This document shows, in pieces, positions 51,476-59,822 of a stretch of DNA of 64,000 nt (position 1 is its first letter; every line of letters begins with the position of its first letter). Position numbers and translations under genes: made by a program. This DNA is from Nitratireductor thuwali (GTDB lineage Bacteria > Pseudomonadota > Alphaproteobacteria > Rhizobiales > Rhizobiaceae): contig NZ_CP030941.1 of NCBI RefSeq assembly GCF_036621415.1, positions 1,302,001 through 1,366,000 on the forward strand, in the 5' to 3' direction. Below the pieces are notes generated by a model that worked only from the letters and a program-made list of their open reading frames with translations, was not told where the DNA came from and did no database searches.

Positions 51476-52987
51476 TCAGGCCTGCCGCGAGCGCTCGTCA
51501 CCGGGCTCGATGCCCATTTCCTTGAGTTTGCGGTAAAGCGTGGAACGGCCAATGCCGAGTCGGCGCGCCACTTCGCTCATCTGGCCGCTATAGTGGTCGA
51601 TGGCGAACCGTATGATCTGATGCTCCAGTGCTTGCAGCTTCTGCACCTGCCCCCGGTCGTCGAGGACACGCAGGAGGCCAGCATGCAGCGGCTGCCGCTC
51701 GACCGGAACATCCTGCGCCTGATTGGCCAGCGGGAATACCCCATCGGCCGCGACAGGCGGCCCGCCGACGTCCTTTTCGAGCACATCCTCGTCTATCCCG
51801 CGCACCTGTGCGCGGATCTGCGGAAAGTCTGCCGCCGTCAGCGCCTCGGTCTCGCATAGCACCATCGCCCGAAACACGGCATTTTCGAGCTGGCGGATAT
51901 TGCCCGGCCAGTCATAGGCCGACAGCATGTCCAGTGCATCCGCAGATATGCCCCTGATCTTGCGGCCATTCGCCGAATCGGCGAAGCGCCCGATGAAATG
52001 CTGCACCAGGATCGGCACGTCCTCCTTGCGGTCGCGAAGCGGCGGCACCATGATCGGGAAAACGTTGAGGCGGTAGTAAAGGTCTTCCCTGAACCGTCCT
52101 TCCCTGACCCGCTGGAGCAGATCGTGATTGGTCGCTGAAATCAGCCTTATATCGACCTTGACAGTCCCGCGTCCGCCCACCGGATCGACCTCGCCCTCCT
52201 GTATGGCGCGCAGCAGCTTGACCTGGACATCGAGCGGCAGATCGCCGATCTCGTCGAGGAACAGCGTCCCCGAGCTTGCCTCGACGAACTTGCCCGTATG
52301 CTTTTCCGTTGCGCCGGTAAAAGCACCCTTTTCATGGCCGAACAGGATGCTTTCCACGAGATTATCGGGTATCGCCCCGCAATTCACCGTCACGAACGGT
52401 TTGCCGCGGCGCACGCTCTCGCCGCGAATGGCCTGCGCGATCAGTTCCTTCCCGACCCCCGATTCGCCCTCGATGAGAATGGGAATATCGGTCGTCGCCG
52501 CCTTCTGGCAAAGCCGGAGAACGCGCGCCATGGCTTCGCTGTCGGTGACGATATCGCGCAGGGAGAAGCTGCTGCCGCGCCGCGCCGGCTGCTTTCGCAC
52601 CGCGCCGCCCAGTTCCTCCACCTTCAGCGCGTCGCGCAAGGCCTTGCCGATCCTGTCCGGCGACGCCGGCTTCACCACGAAATCGAATGCGCCCGCCCGC
52701 ATCGCCTGCACCGCGGTGTCGATGCCGCCCTTGGCCGTCTGGACGATGACGGGCACTTCGAAATTGAGCGCGCGCATGCGCTGAAGCACTTCGATCCCGC
52801 CCATGCCCGGCATGACGAGATCGAGGATGACCGCGCACAGACCGCCTGCCCCGCCCTCTTCGACCACATCCATAGCCGCGGCTCCGCTGTCCGCCGACCG
52901 GGCAGCCAAGCCGAGCCGGCCGACAATGGCCTCCAGAAGGCGGCGCTGGACCGGGTCGTCGTCGACTATCAATACCGCATCGGACAT
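51476..52987 (-). CDS. Sigma-54-dependent response regulator
   Basis: 503 residues from ATG 52987; the frame extends upstream but the receiver starts here. Receiver: Asp9-11 and phospho-site Asp56 in VILDLVMPG. AAA+: Walker A GESGVGKE, the contact loop GAFTGA, Walker B LFLDEIGD, and the Arg finger region LYYRLNVFPI. Linker insert (about 390-440) then a Fis-type helix-turn-helix with RRLGIGRSTLYRKLKEMG. No sensor kinase is adjacent, so it is an orphan here. The overall layout resembles NtrC/TacA-like regulators, but I cannot name the ortholog. Confidence 0.9.
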   Translation of the reverse strand: MSDAVLIVDDDPVQRRLLEAIVGRLGLAARSADSGAAAMDVVEEGGAGGLCAVILDLVMPGMGGIEVLQRMRALNFEVPVIVQTAKGGIDTAVQAMRAGAFDFVVKPASPDRIGKALRDALKVEELGGAVRKQPARRGSSFSLRDIVTDSEAMARVLRLCQKAATTDIPILIEGESGVGKELIAQAIRGESVRRGKPFVTVNCGAIPDNLVESILFGHEKGAFTGATEKHTGKFVEASSGTLFLDEIGDLPLDVQVKLLRAIQEGEVDPVGGRGTVKVDIRLISATNHDLLQRVREGRFREDLYYRLNVFPIMVPPLRDRKEDVPILVQHFIGRFADSANGRKIRGISADALDMLSAYDWPGNIRQLENAVFRAMVLCETEALTAADFPQIRAQVRGIDEDVLEKDVGGPPVAADGVFPLANQAQDVPVERQPLHAGLLRVLDDRGQVQKLQALEHQIIRFAIDHYSGQMSEVARRLGIGRSTLYRKLKEMGIEPGDERSRQA

Positions 52988-53157
52988 GTTTGCCACAGCT
53001 TCCAAAAATCGCGCGAATGTAGACTTGGGCGGACTGGAACAATATGGCACAGGCTTCTAAACAGGCATTCAAGAAATCAGGTGAATCAATCCTTCGCGCC
53101 TTATGGCGCATTTGAACAGCAGCCTAGGTCCGGACCCTAGAACCAATGGAGCAATTT

Positions 53158-55047
53158 ATGGCCTATCGCCCAGGCTCAGGCGCAGAGCTTTCCCATGCCC
53201 CGGCGACCCAGGGCACGGACGGCACGAGGATCAGCGGTGCCCTGGGCGACCTGCCGGAATGGAACCTGGCCGATCTCTACCCTGCCATCGACTGCCCGGA
53301 ACTGACGGCCGATCTGAAGCGGGCGGAAGAAGACGCGATCGCCTTCGAAAAGGCATGGAAGGGCCGGCTGGAGGCGGAAGCCGCCAAGGGCGCGTCAGGC
53401 CGCCTTGGGCAGGCGGTGCGCGAGTTCGAGGCGCTGGACGAGCTTTTCGGCCGCATCGGCTCCTATGCCGGCCTCACCTATGCCGACGACACCTCTGACC
53501 CCGAGCGCGCCAAATTCTATGGAGACGTGCAGGAAAAGCTGACCGATGCGAGCACCCATCTTCTGTTCTTCTCGCTGGAGCTCAACAAGATCGACGACGC
53601 GCTGATCGAAAAGGCGCTCGCGGAGGATTCCGGCTTCGGCCATTATCGCCCCTGGGTGCTCGACCTGCGCAAGGAAAAGCCGCACCAGCTCGACGACAAG
53701 AGCGAGCTGCTGTTCCACGAGAGTTTCGTAGTAGGGCGCGGCGCGTGGAACCGGCTTTTCGACGAGACCATGACCAGCCTGCGCTTTGACGTGGACGGCG
53801 AGGAGCTGTCGCTCGAGCCGACGCTGAGCATGCTCCAGGACGCGGATGGCGAAAAGCGTCGCAAAGCGGCCGAGGCCCTTGCGGAAACGCTGCGTGGCAA
53901 TATGCGCATCTTCACCCTGATCACCAATACGCTGGCCAAGGAGAAGGAGATATCCGACCGCTGGCGCAGCTTCGCCGACGTCGCCGATTCGCGCCATCTG
54001 GCGAACCGCGTCGAACGGGAAGTGGTGGACGCCCTGGCGCAGTCCGTGCATGAGGCCTATCCGCGCCTGTCGCACCGCTACTACGCCATGAAGGCGAAGT
54101 GGCTCGGCATGGATAAGCTGAACCACTGGGACCGCAACGCACCGCTGCCGGATACGCCGCAAACGGTCATCGCATGGGAAGACGCCCGCCAGATGGTACT
54201 GTCGGCCTACCGCTCATTCGCGCCTGAAATGGCTGAGATCGCAAGCCGCTTCTTCGACCGCCGCTGGATCGACGCCCCCGTGCGGCCGGGCAAGTCGCCC
54301 GGCGCCTTCGCCCATCCCACCGTGCCCTCGGCCCACCCTTACGTCCTGTTGAACTACATGGGCAAGCCGCGCGACGTGATGACGCTCGCCCACGAGCTCG
54401 GTCACGGCGTCCATCAGGTGCTCGCCGGCGGACAGGGCCCGCTCATGGCCTCGACGCCGCTGACGCTCGCCGAGACGGCTTCCGTATTCGGCGAGATGCT
54501 CACCTTCCGCTCGCTTCTCGATCGCACTGCGGACCGGCGCGAGCGCAAGGCCATACTGGCCCAGAAGGTCGAGGATATGATCAATACGGTCGTACGCCAG
54601 ATCGCCTTCTACGAGTTCGAGCGCAAACTGCACCTGGAACGGCGCAAGGGCGAATTGACATCCGACCGTCTAGGCGAATTGTGGCTCGAGGTCCAGAAGG
54701 AAAGCCTTGGGCCGGCGGTGAACCTGCGCGAAGGGTACGAGACCTTCTGGGCTTACATACCCCACTTCATCCACTCGCCGTTCTACGTCTATGCTTATGC
54801 TTTCGGCGATTGTCTGGTGAATTCGCTGTTCGCCGTCTATCAGCAGGCGGAGGAAGGCTTTCAGGAAAAATACTTCGAGATGCTGAAGGCCGGTGGAACC
54901 AAGCACCATTCCGAACTGCTCGCGCCCTTCGGTCTCGACGCCTCGGATCCGTCCTTTTGGACCAAGGGGCTGTCCGTTATCGAAGATCTGATCGACGAGT
55001 TGCAGGAACTGGACGAGGTACCGGCGCCCGGCGGCGCAGTGCCGTAG
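53158..55047 (+). CDS. pepF: M3 family oligoendopeptidase F
   Basis: 629 residues from ATG 53158 (GGAG 6 bases upstream; the ATG at 53146 lacks a ribosome site). Zinc motif HELGHGVHQ at about 412-420, with the third ligand in LAETASVFGEM. Other PepF/M3B blocks: HPYVLLNYMGKPRDVMTLAH and FIHSPFYVYAYAFGDCL. A soluble cytoplasmic enzyme that trims oligopeptides of about 6-20 residues. Length is right for the alphaproteobacterial pepF (about 600-630). Confidence 0.94.
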   Translation: MAYRPGSGAELSHAPATQGTDGTRISGALGDLPEWNLADLYPAIDCPELTADLKRAEEDAIAFEKAWKGRLEAEAAKGASGRLGQAVREFEALDELFGRIGSYAGLTYADDTSDPERAKFYGDVQEKLTDASTHLLFFSLELNKIDDALIEKALAEDSGFGHYRPWVLDLRKEKPHQLDDKSELLFHESFVVGRGAWNRLFDETMTSLRFDVDGEELSLEPTLSMLQDADGEKRRKAAEALAETLRGNMRIFTLITNTLAKEKEISDRWRSFADVADSRHLANRVEREVVDALAQSVHEAYPRLSHRYYAMKAKWLGMDKLNHWDRNAPLPDTPQTVIAWEDARQMVLSAYRSFAPEMAEIASRFFDRRWIDAPVRPGKSPGAFAHPTVPSAHPYVLLNYMGKPRDVMTLAHELGHGVHQVLAGGQGPLMASTPLTLAETASVFGEMLTFRSLLDRTADRRERKAILAQKVEDMINTVVRQIAFYEFERKLHLERRKGELTSDRLGELWLEVQKESLGPAVNLREGYETFWAYIPHFIHSPFYVYAYAFGDCLVNSLFAVYQQAEEGFQEKYFEMLKAGGTKHHSELLAPFGLDASDPSFWTKGLSVIEDLIDELQELDEVPAPGGAVP

Positions 55048-55110
55048 GACCGCCGGCCTGCGGCATCAATTTCCAGATTGCTACCGGCCAGCCTGGAGCC
55101 TGAGTTCACC

Positions 55111-56268
55111 TTGGCAGCAACCGACGCCCCCAGGAGAGCCCGCGCCGTCTTTCGCAACGATTTGACGGGAGAACGGCAGGATTTTGCCGATCCCGGCAAG
55201 CTCCTGCTGGCGCACAGGCCTAGCCAGGTTGCCGAAACGCTCGATGCAGCGGAGGCGTGCCGCCTGGCGGGCAAATGGCTGGCCGGCTACGTTTCCTACG
55301 AGGCCGGTTACGCACTCGATCCTTCGCTCGCCCTGCATATGCCGGAAGAAAGGCGCGTGCCCCTCGTCTGCCTCGGCGTGTTTGACGCACCTTCCGATGC
55401 ACCCGCCGCACCGGCACCGGGCGAGGAGCCGCACCTATCCGGACCGGTCGCCCTATGGAGCCTTGACGACTATCGCGCGCGTTTCGAGGACCTGCACCGT
55501 CATCTGGCGCTGGGCGACTGCTACCAGGGCAATCTCACTTTCCCTGTCCGCGCGAGATGGCGAGGCGATCCGTTTGCGCTGTTCGAGCGGCTGACCGTCC
55601 GCCAGCCCGTGCGCTACGCCTCCTTCATAGATCTCGGCGGCCCTTCGGTTCTGTCGCGCTCGCCCGAGCTCTTCTTCGACGTATCGGGCGATGGCTTCAT
55701 CGAAACCATGCCGATGAAGGGGACGATGCCGCGCGGCGCCAGTACCGAGCAGGACGAGCATCTGAAAGAGCTCCTGCGCTCGGACCCCAAGAACCTAGCG
55801 GAGAACCGGATGATCGTCGATCTCCTGCGCAACGATATCTCCCGCGTCAGCCAAACCGGCACGCTGGAAGTTCCCGATCTCTTCCGCGTCGAAACCTATC
55901 CCACGGTGCACCAGATGGTCAGCCGTGTGCGCGCAAGGCTGAGCGAGGGCGTCACGCTGCGGGAGATCTTCACGGCACTTTTTCCCTGCGGATCGGTGAC
56001 CGGCGCGCCCAAGATCAGCGCCATGAAAATTCTGCGCCGGCTGGAAAGCGGCCCGCGTGACGTCTATTGCGGCGCGATCGGCTGGGCCGCGCCCGACGGG
56101 CGCATGCGCTTCAACGTGGCGATCCGCACGATCACACTCCATGGCAACGGAGAAGCCGTGTTCAACGTGGGTGGCGGCGTGGTCTTCGATTCCACCGCCG
56201 AGGGCGAGTATGAAGAAGCGCTGCTGAAGGCCCGTTTTGCAACGGGCGAGGTGCCGCGAACGCTTTAG
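55111..56268 (+). CDS. pabB: Aminodeoxychorismate synthase component I PabB
   Basis: 385 residues. Start uncertain: TTG 55111 has GGAG 12 bases upstream; TTG 55078 is in frame but has no ribosome site. Chorismate-binding enzyme blocks: GDCYQGNLTFPVRARW, PMKGTMPRG (the KGT/PIKGT motif), ENRMIVDLLRNDISRV, LFPCGSVTGAPKISAMKI, YCGAIGW. The PIKGT-type Lys distinguishes PabB from anthranilate synthase. It makes 4-amino-4-deoxychorismate for folate. PabA and PabC are not adjacent. Confidence 0.92.
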   Translation: MAATDAPRRARAVFRNDLTGERQDFADPGKLLLAHRPSQVAETLDAAEACRLAGKWLAGYVSYEAGYALDPSLALHMPEERRVPLVCLGVFDAPSDAPAAPAPGEEPHLSGPVALWSLDDYRARFEDLHRHLALGDCYQGNLTFPVRARWRGDPFALFERLTVRQPVRYASFIDLGGPSVLSRSPELFFDVSGDGFIETMPMKGTMPRGASTEQDEHLKELLRSDPKNLAENRMIVDLLRNDISRVSQTGTLEVPDLFRVETYPTVHQMVSRVRARLSEGVTLREIFTALFPCGSVTGAPKISAMKILRRLESGPRDVYCGAIGWAAPDGRMRFNVAIRTITLHGNGEAVFNVGGGVVFDSTAEGEYEEALLKARFATGEVPRTL

Positions 56269-56391
56269 CGGCTATTGAGCGACCTGTTCGCGCGTTAGGG
56301 CTGTTGGCCATTTTCGCTTTATTGTGACGCTGAACTGTGATTTTCCAACGCGACCGCATGCTTCCCCGGACCTTGAGGAGAACCATCCCAA

Positions 56392-57837
56392 ATGGCGAAA
56401 AACGACTGGCCCGTCCACGGCGAGATTACCGGCCCTATCGTGATGATCGGCTTCGGCTCGATCGGGCGGGGAACACTTCCCCTTCTCGAGCGCCATTTCA
56501 AATACGACAAGTCGCGCATGGTGGTGATCGACCCCAGCGACGAGCATCGCAGCCTGCTCGACGAGCGCGGCATCCGGTTCGTCCAGTCCCCCGTGACCAG
56601 GGAGAACTACAAGGAGTTTCTCACGCCGCTTCTGACCGAGGGCGAAGGCCAGGGCTTTTGCGTCAACCTTTCCGTCGACACCTCCTCGCTCGACCTGATG
56701 AAGCTGTGCCGCAAGCTGAAGGTTCTTTACATCGACACCGTTGTCGAACCGTGGCTGGGCTTTTACTTCGACAAGACCGCCGACAATGCCTCGCGCACCA
56801 ATTATGCCCTGCGTGAGACCGTGCGCCAGGAAAAGCGCAGGAATCCCGGCGGCACGACGGCCGTCTCAACCTGTGGCGCGAATCCGGGGATGGTCTCCTG
56901 GTTCGTAAAGCAGGGTCTGGTGAACCTAGCCGGCGATCTGGGCGTCGACGTCAAGGAACCCGGGGCGGAAGACCGCGAAGGCTGGGCGAAGCTGATGAAG
57001 AAGCTCGGCGTTAAGGGCATTCACATCGCGGAGCGCGATACGCAGCGCACCAAGGATCCCAAGCCCATGAACGTCTTCTGGAACACATGGTCAGTGGAAG
57101 GCTTCATCTCCGAGGGTCTGCAGCCCGCAGAACTCGGCTGGGGTACCCATGAGAACTGGAAGCCCAAGAACGCCCGCAAGCAAAAAAAGGGATGCAAGGC
57201 GGCGATCTTCCTGGAGCAGCCGGGGGCCAACACCCGCGTGCGCACCTGGTGCCCGACGCCCGGCCAGCAATACGGCTTCCTCGTCACCCATAATGAATCG
57301 ATCTCGATCTCGGACTACTACACGGTCCGGGACAGGAAGGGCAAAGTCGTCTACCGCCCCACCTGCCACTATGCCTATCACCCCTGCAACGACGCCGTGC
57401 TTTCGCTGCACGAGATGTTCGGCGCCGGCGGCAAGGCACAGCCCGTGCAGCACGTCCTCGACGAGAACGAGCTCGTGGACGGTGCCGACGAGCTGGGCGT
57501 CCTGATCTACGGCCATGAGAAGAACGCCTACTGGTTCGGCTCGCAGCTTTCGCTGGAAGAGACGCGTCAACTGGCGCCCTACCAGAACGCCACCGGACTT
57601 CAGGTGTCATCGGCCGTCATCGCCGGCATGGTCTGGGCGCTCGAGAACCCCGAGGCCGGCATCGTCGAAGCCGACGAAATGGATTATCGCCGCTGCCTGG
57701 AGATCCAGCGACCCTATCTCGGCCCGGTAAAAGGCTATTACACCGACTGGACGCCGCTCGAAGGCCGCCCGGGGCTTTTCCCCGAGGACATCGACGAAAA
57801 GGATCCATGGCAATTCCGCAACATTCTCGTGCGCTGA
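56392..57837 (+). CDS. hss: Homospermidine synthase
   Basis: 481 residues, family length. NAD-binding Rossmann motif GFGSIGRGTLPLLERHF near 20-36; saccharopine dehydrogenase-like fold. Later blocks: TAVSTCGANPGMVSWFVKQG, PTCHYAYHPCNDAVLSLHEM and YGHEKNAYWFGSQL. It joins two putrescine molecules into sym-homospermidine with release of ammonia. Ornithine decarboxylase for putrescine is encoded at 26377. Homospermidine is the typical long polyamine in many Rhizobiales. AGGAG precedes the start. Confidence 0.95.
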   Translation: MAKNDWPVHGEITGPIVMIGFGSIGRGTLPLLERHFKYDKSRMVVIDPSDEHRSLLDERGIRFVQSPVTRENYKEFLTPLLTEGEGQGFCVNLSVDTSSLDLMKLCRKLKVLYIDTVVEPWLGFYFDKTADNASRTNYALRETVRQEKRRNPGGTTAVSTCGANPGMVSWFVKQGLVNLAGDLGVDVKEPGAEDREGWAKLMKKLGVKGIHIAERDTQRTKDPKPMNVFWNTWSVEGFISEGLQPAELGWGTHENWKPKNARKQKKGCKAAIFLEQPGANTRVRTWCPTPGQQYGFLVTHNESISISDYYTVRDRKGKVVYRPTCHYAYHPCNDAVLSLHEMFGAGGKAQPVQHVLDENELVDGADELGVLIYGHEKNAYWFGSQLSLEETRQLAPYQNATGLQVSSAVIAGMVWALENPEAGIVEADEMDYRRCLEIQRPYLGPVKGYYTDWTPLEGRPGLFPEDIDEKDPWQFRNILVR

Positions 57838-57915
57838 TGCGCAAAGGACATGTTTTGCTTGCATTATCTGGCGTTTATGGCGAATGAATCGGGCATTCGA
57901 GGAGAGGAGGCCGCT

Positions 57916-58296
57916 ATGGTCAATTATCGCAGGGTCGGACCGCTGGCTGTGGTCGCGGCGACATTAATCGTCTCCGGCTGCGTGGGCGGCGTGACGCCGC
58001 GCGAGATCGCTTCGCGCCCCACGGGCGTCGAAGGCCAGTGGATGGATACCCAGGGCGTCGCGATTTCCACATTCTCTGGAGGGCGCTTCGATTCCGTCGC
58101 CACCGATACAGGCAGCAAGCTTTCGGAAGGCACGTACCGTATGCGTGACAGAAACAATGTCGAGATAACGATGACCTCGCTCATCCGCCAGACAAGGACG
58201 AACGTCAATTGCGCGCTGGTTTCGCCAAACCAGCTGAACTGCACCAATGCCTCCGGCCAGAATTTCGTTCTGACCCGGCGCGGCGGCGTGTCCTGA
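57916..58296 (+). CDS. omp10: Outer-membrane lipoprotein Omp10
   Basis: 126 residues from ATG 57916 (GGAGAGGAGG upstream), the size of Brucella Omp10. A lipoprotein signal ends in VSGC (Cys22). The mature part keeps GVEGQWMDTQGVAISTFSGG, VNCALVSPNQLNCTNASGQ and FVLTRRGG, strongly like Omp10. The beta-barrel-like domain belongs to the Inh/Omp19-type group of small lipoproteins by layout. Function in the envelope is not known; in Brucella Omp10 is an exposed surface antigen. A hairpin at 58318-58341 follows. Confidence 0.9.
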   Translation: MVNYRRVGPLAVVAATLIVSGCVGGVTPREIASRPTGVEGQWMDTQGVAISTFSGGRFDSVATDTGSKLSEGTYRMRDRNNVEITMTSLIRQTRTNVNCALVSPNQLNCTNASGQNFVLTRRGGVS

Positions 58297-58317
58297 TCAC
58301 ACGCCTTCGAAAAGAGC

Positions 58318-58341
58318 GCGCAAGGGGAATGACCCTTGCGC
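58318..58341 (+). terminator. Hairpin after omp10, candidate terminator
   Basis: A perfect 9-bp stem GCGCAAGGG (58318-58326) / CCCTTGCGC (58333-58341) with a 6-base loop. No T run follows, so it may stabilise mRNA or depend on Rho rather than act as a classical terminator. Confidence 0.5.
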
Positions 58342-58391
58342 ACCCGCACGCCCGCCTGCAATAAAGCCTCCGGACAATTGCGGGAGGAGCA

Positions 58392-59645
58392 ATGGCCGCC
58401 TATTACGACGCGTCCGAAACACGCGATCCGTTCGAGCGCGAAGCGGAACTTTTCACGCGCCTGCCGGATTTTCTTCGCCGCGCGGCTGCCGAGGCGCCGG
58501 GGCTTGCGTCCTGGCTTTCGAACGTGGATTTTGCCGCCGTCAGGACGCGCGGCAATCTCGCGCGCCTTCCGGTTCTGCGCAAGTCGGAACTGCTGGAGCG
58601 CCAGCGCGCCGACCCGCCTTTCGGCGGCTTCGTTCCCGCCAGCCATCTGAAGGGCTCCCGCCTTTTCATGTCGCCCGGACCCTTGTGGGAAGCGCAGCCG
58701 CCCGGCGCCGATCCTTGGGGCGCGGCACGGGCATTCTTCGCCGCGGGCGTGCGCCCCGGCGACATCGTCCACAATGCGTTCGCCTATCACATGACCCCCG
58801 GCGGCTTTGTGCTGGATGAAGGCGCGCGCGCCTTCGGCTGCGCCGTGTTTCCCGCCGGCACGGGAAACACAGACATGCAGGTGGAAGCTGCCTCCCATCT
58901 GCGTCCCGCCGTCTATTGCGGCACACCGGATTATCTCAAGGTCATGCTGGACCGGGCGGAAGAGATGGGCCGCCCGCTGACCTCGTTCAAGCGCGGCCTT
59001 GTCTCCGGAGGAGCGCTCTTTCCTTCCTTGCGAGAGGAATATGCCGGCCGTGGCGTCAGCGTCTACCAGTGCTACGCCACCGCTGAATTCGGCGTCATCG
59101 CCTATGAAACCTGCGACGAGGACGGGGCCCCGCTGCCCGGCATGGTCCTCAATGAAGACCTCATCGTGGAGATCGTCCGCCCCGGTTCCGATGAGCCGGT
59201 GCCGGACGGCGAGGTGGGCGAGATCGTGGTGACGGGCTTCAATCCGGCCTATCCGCTCGTGAGGCTCGGCACCGGTGACCTTTCGGCCATCCTGCCAGGC
59301 CAAAGCCCGTGCGGCCGCACCAACCGCCGCATCAAGGGCTGGATGGGCCGCGCCGACCAGCGCACCAAGATCAAGGGCATGTTCGTCGATCCCAGGCAGG
59401 TGGCCGAGCTCCTGCGCCGCCACCGCGAGCTCGCCCGCGCGCGCCTAGTCGTCACCAGACGCAACGAGAGCGACAGCATGGCCCTGCATGTCGAGCCGGC
59501 AAACGGTGCCATGATCGACCGGGAAGCCGTGGCGGCCTCGTTGAGGGACATCACCAAGCTCGGCGGCGCGGTCGAAGTAGCCTCGCCCGGAACCCTGCCG
59601 AACGACGGCAAGGTGATCGCCGATGAACGGCAGTACGCCGGCTAA
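58392..59645 (+). CDS. Phenylacetate-CoA ligase-like adenylate-forming enzyme
   Basis: 417 residues. GGAGGAG precedes the ATG. The PaaK-type core is visible: LPVLRKSELLERQRADPP, SRLFMSPGPLWEAQ, a helix block FAYHMTPGGFVLDEGARAFG, VYQCYATAEFGVIAYE (the A5-like motif) and the hinge GRADQRTKIKGMFVDP, with the C-terminal cap domain ending NDGKVIADERQ. These enzymes activate an aromatic or other acid to its CoA ester. No paa genes are near, so the substrate is unknown. Confidence 0.87.
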   Translation: MAAYYDASETRDPFEREAELFTRLPDFLRRAAAEAPGLASWLSNVDFAAVRTRGNLARLPVLRKSELLERQRADPPFGGFVPASHLKGSRLFMSPGPLWEAQPPGADPWGAARAFFAAGVRPGDIVHNAFAYHMTPGGFVLDEGARAFGCAVFPAGTGNTDMQVEAASHLRPAVYCGTPDYLKVMLDRAEEMGRPLTSFKRGLVSGGALFPSLREEYAGRGVSVYQCYATAEFGVIAYETCDEDGAPLPGMVLNEDLIVEIVRPGSDEPVPDGEVGEIVVTGFNPAYPLVRLGTGDLSAILPGQSPCGRTNRRIKGWMGRADQRTKIKGMFVDPRQVAELLRRHRELARARLVVTRRNESDSMALHVEPANGAMIDREAVAASLRDITKLGGAVEVASPGTLPNDGKVIADERQYAG

Positions 59646-59822
59646 ACCGAACGCCGGAAGGATCGTGCGGGACGCCCAGCCGGCGCAGGTTTCCCTTGCA
59701 TCGGGCCAGACCGGGTGGGAACATGCTCCCCAACAGGCGTTACAAAAGCGACACGGACCGCCACTAGAACCGGACCGCTGTCGCCAGATGGCGCCGGCCA
59801 GGCCACCCTCGGGAGATGAAGA

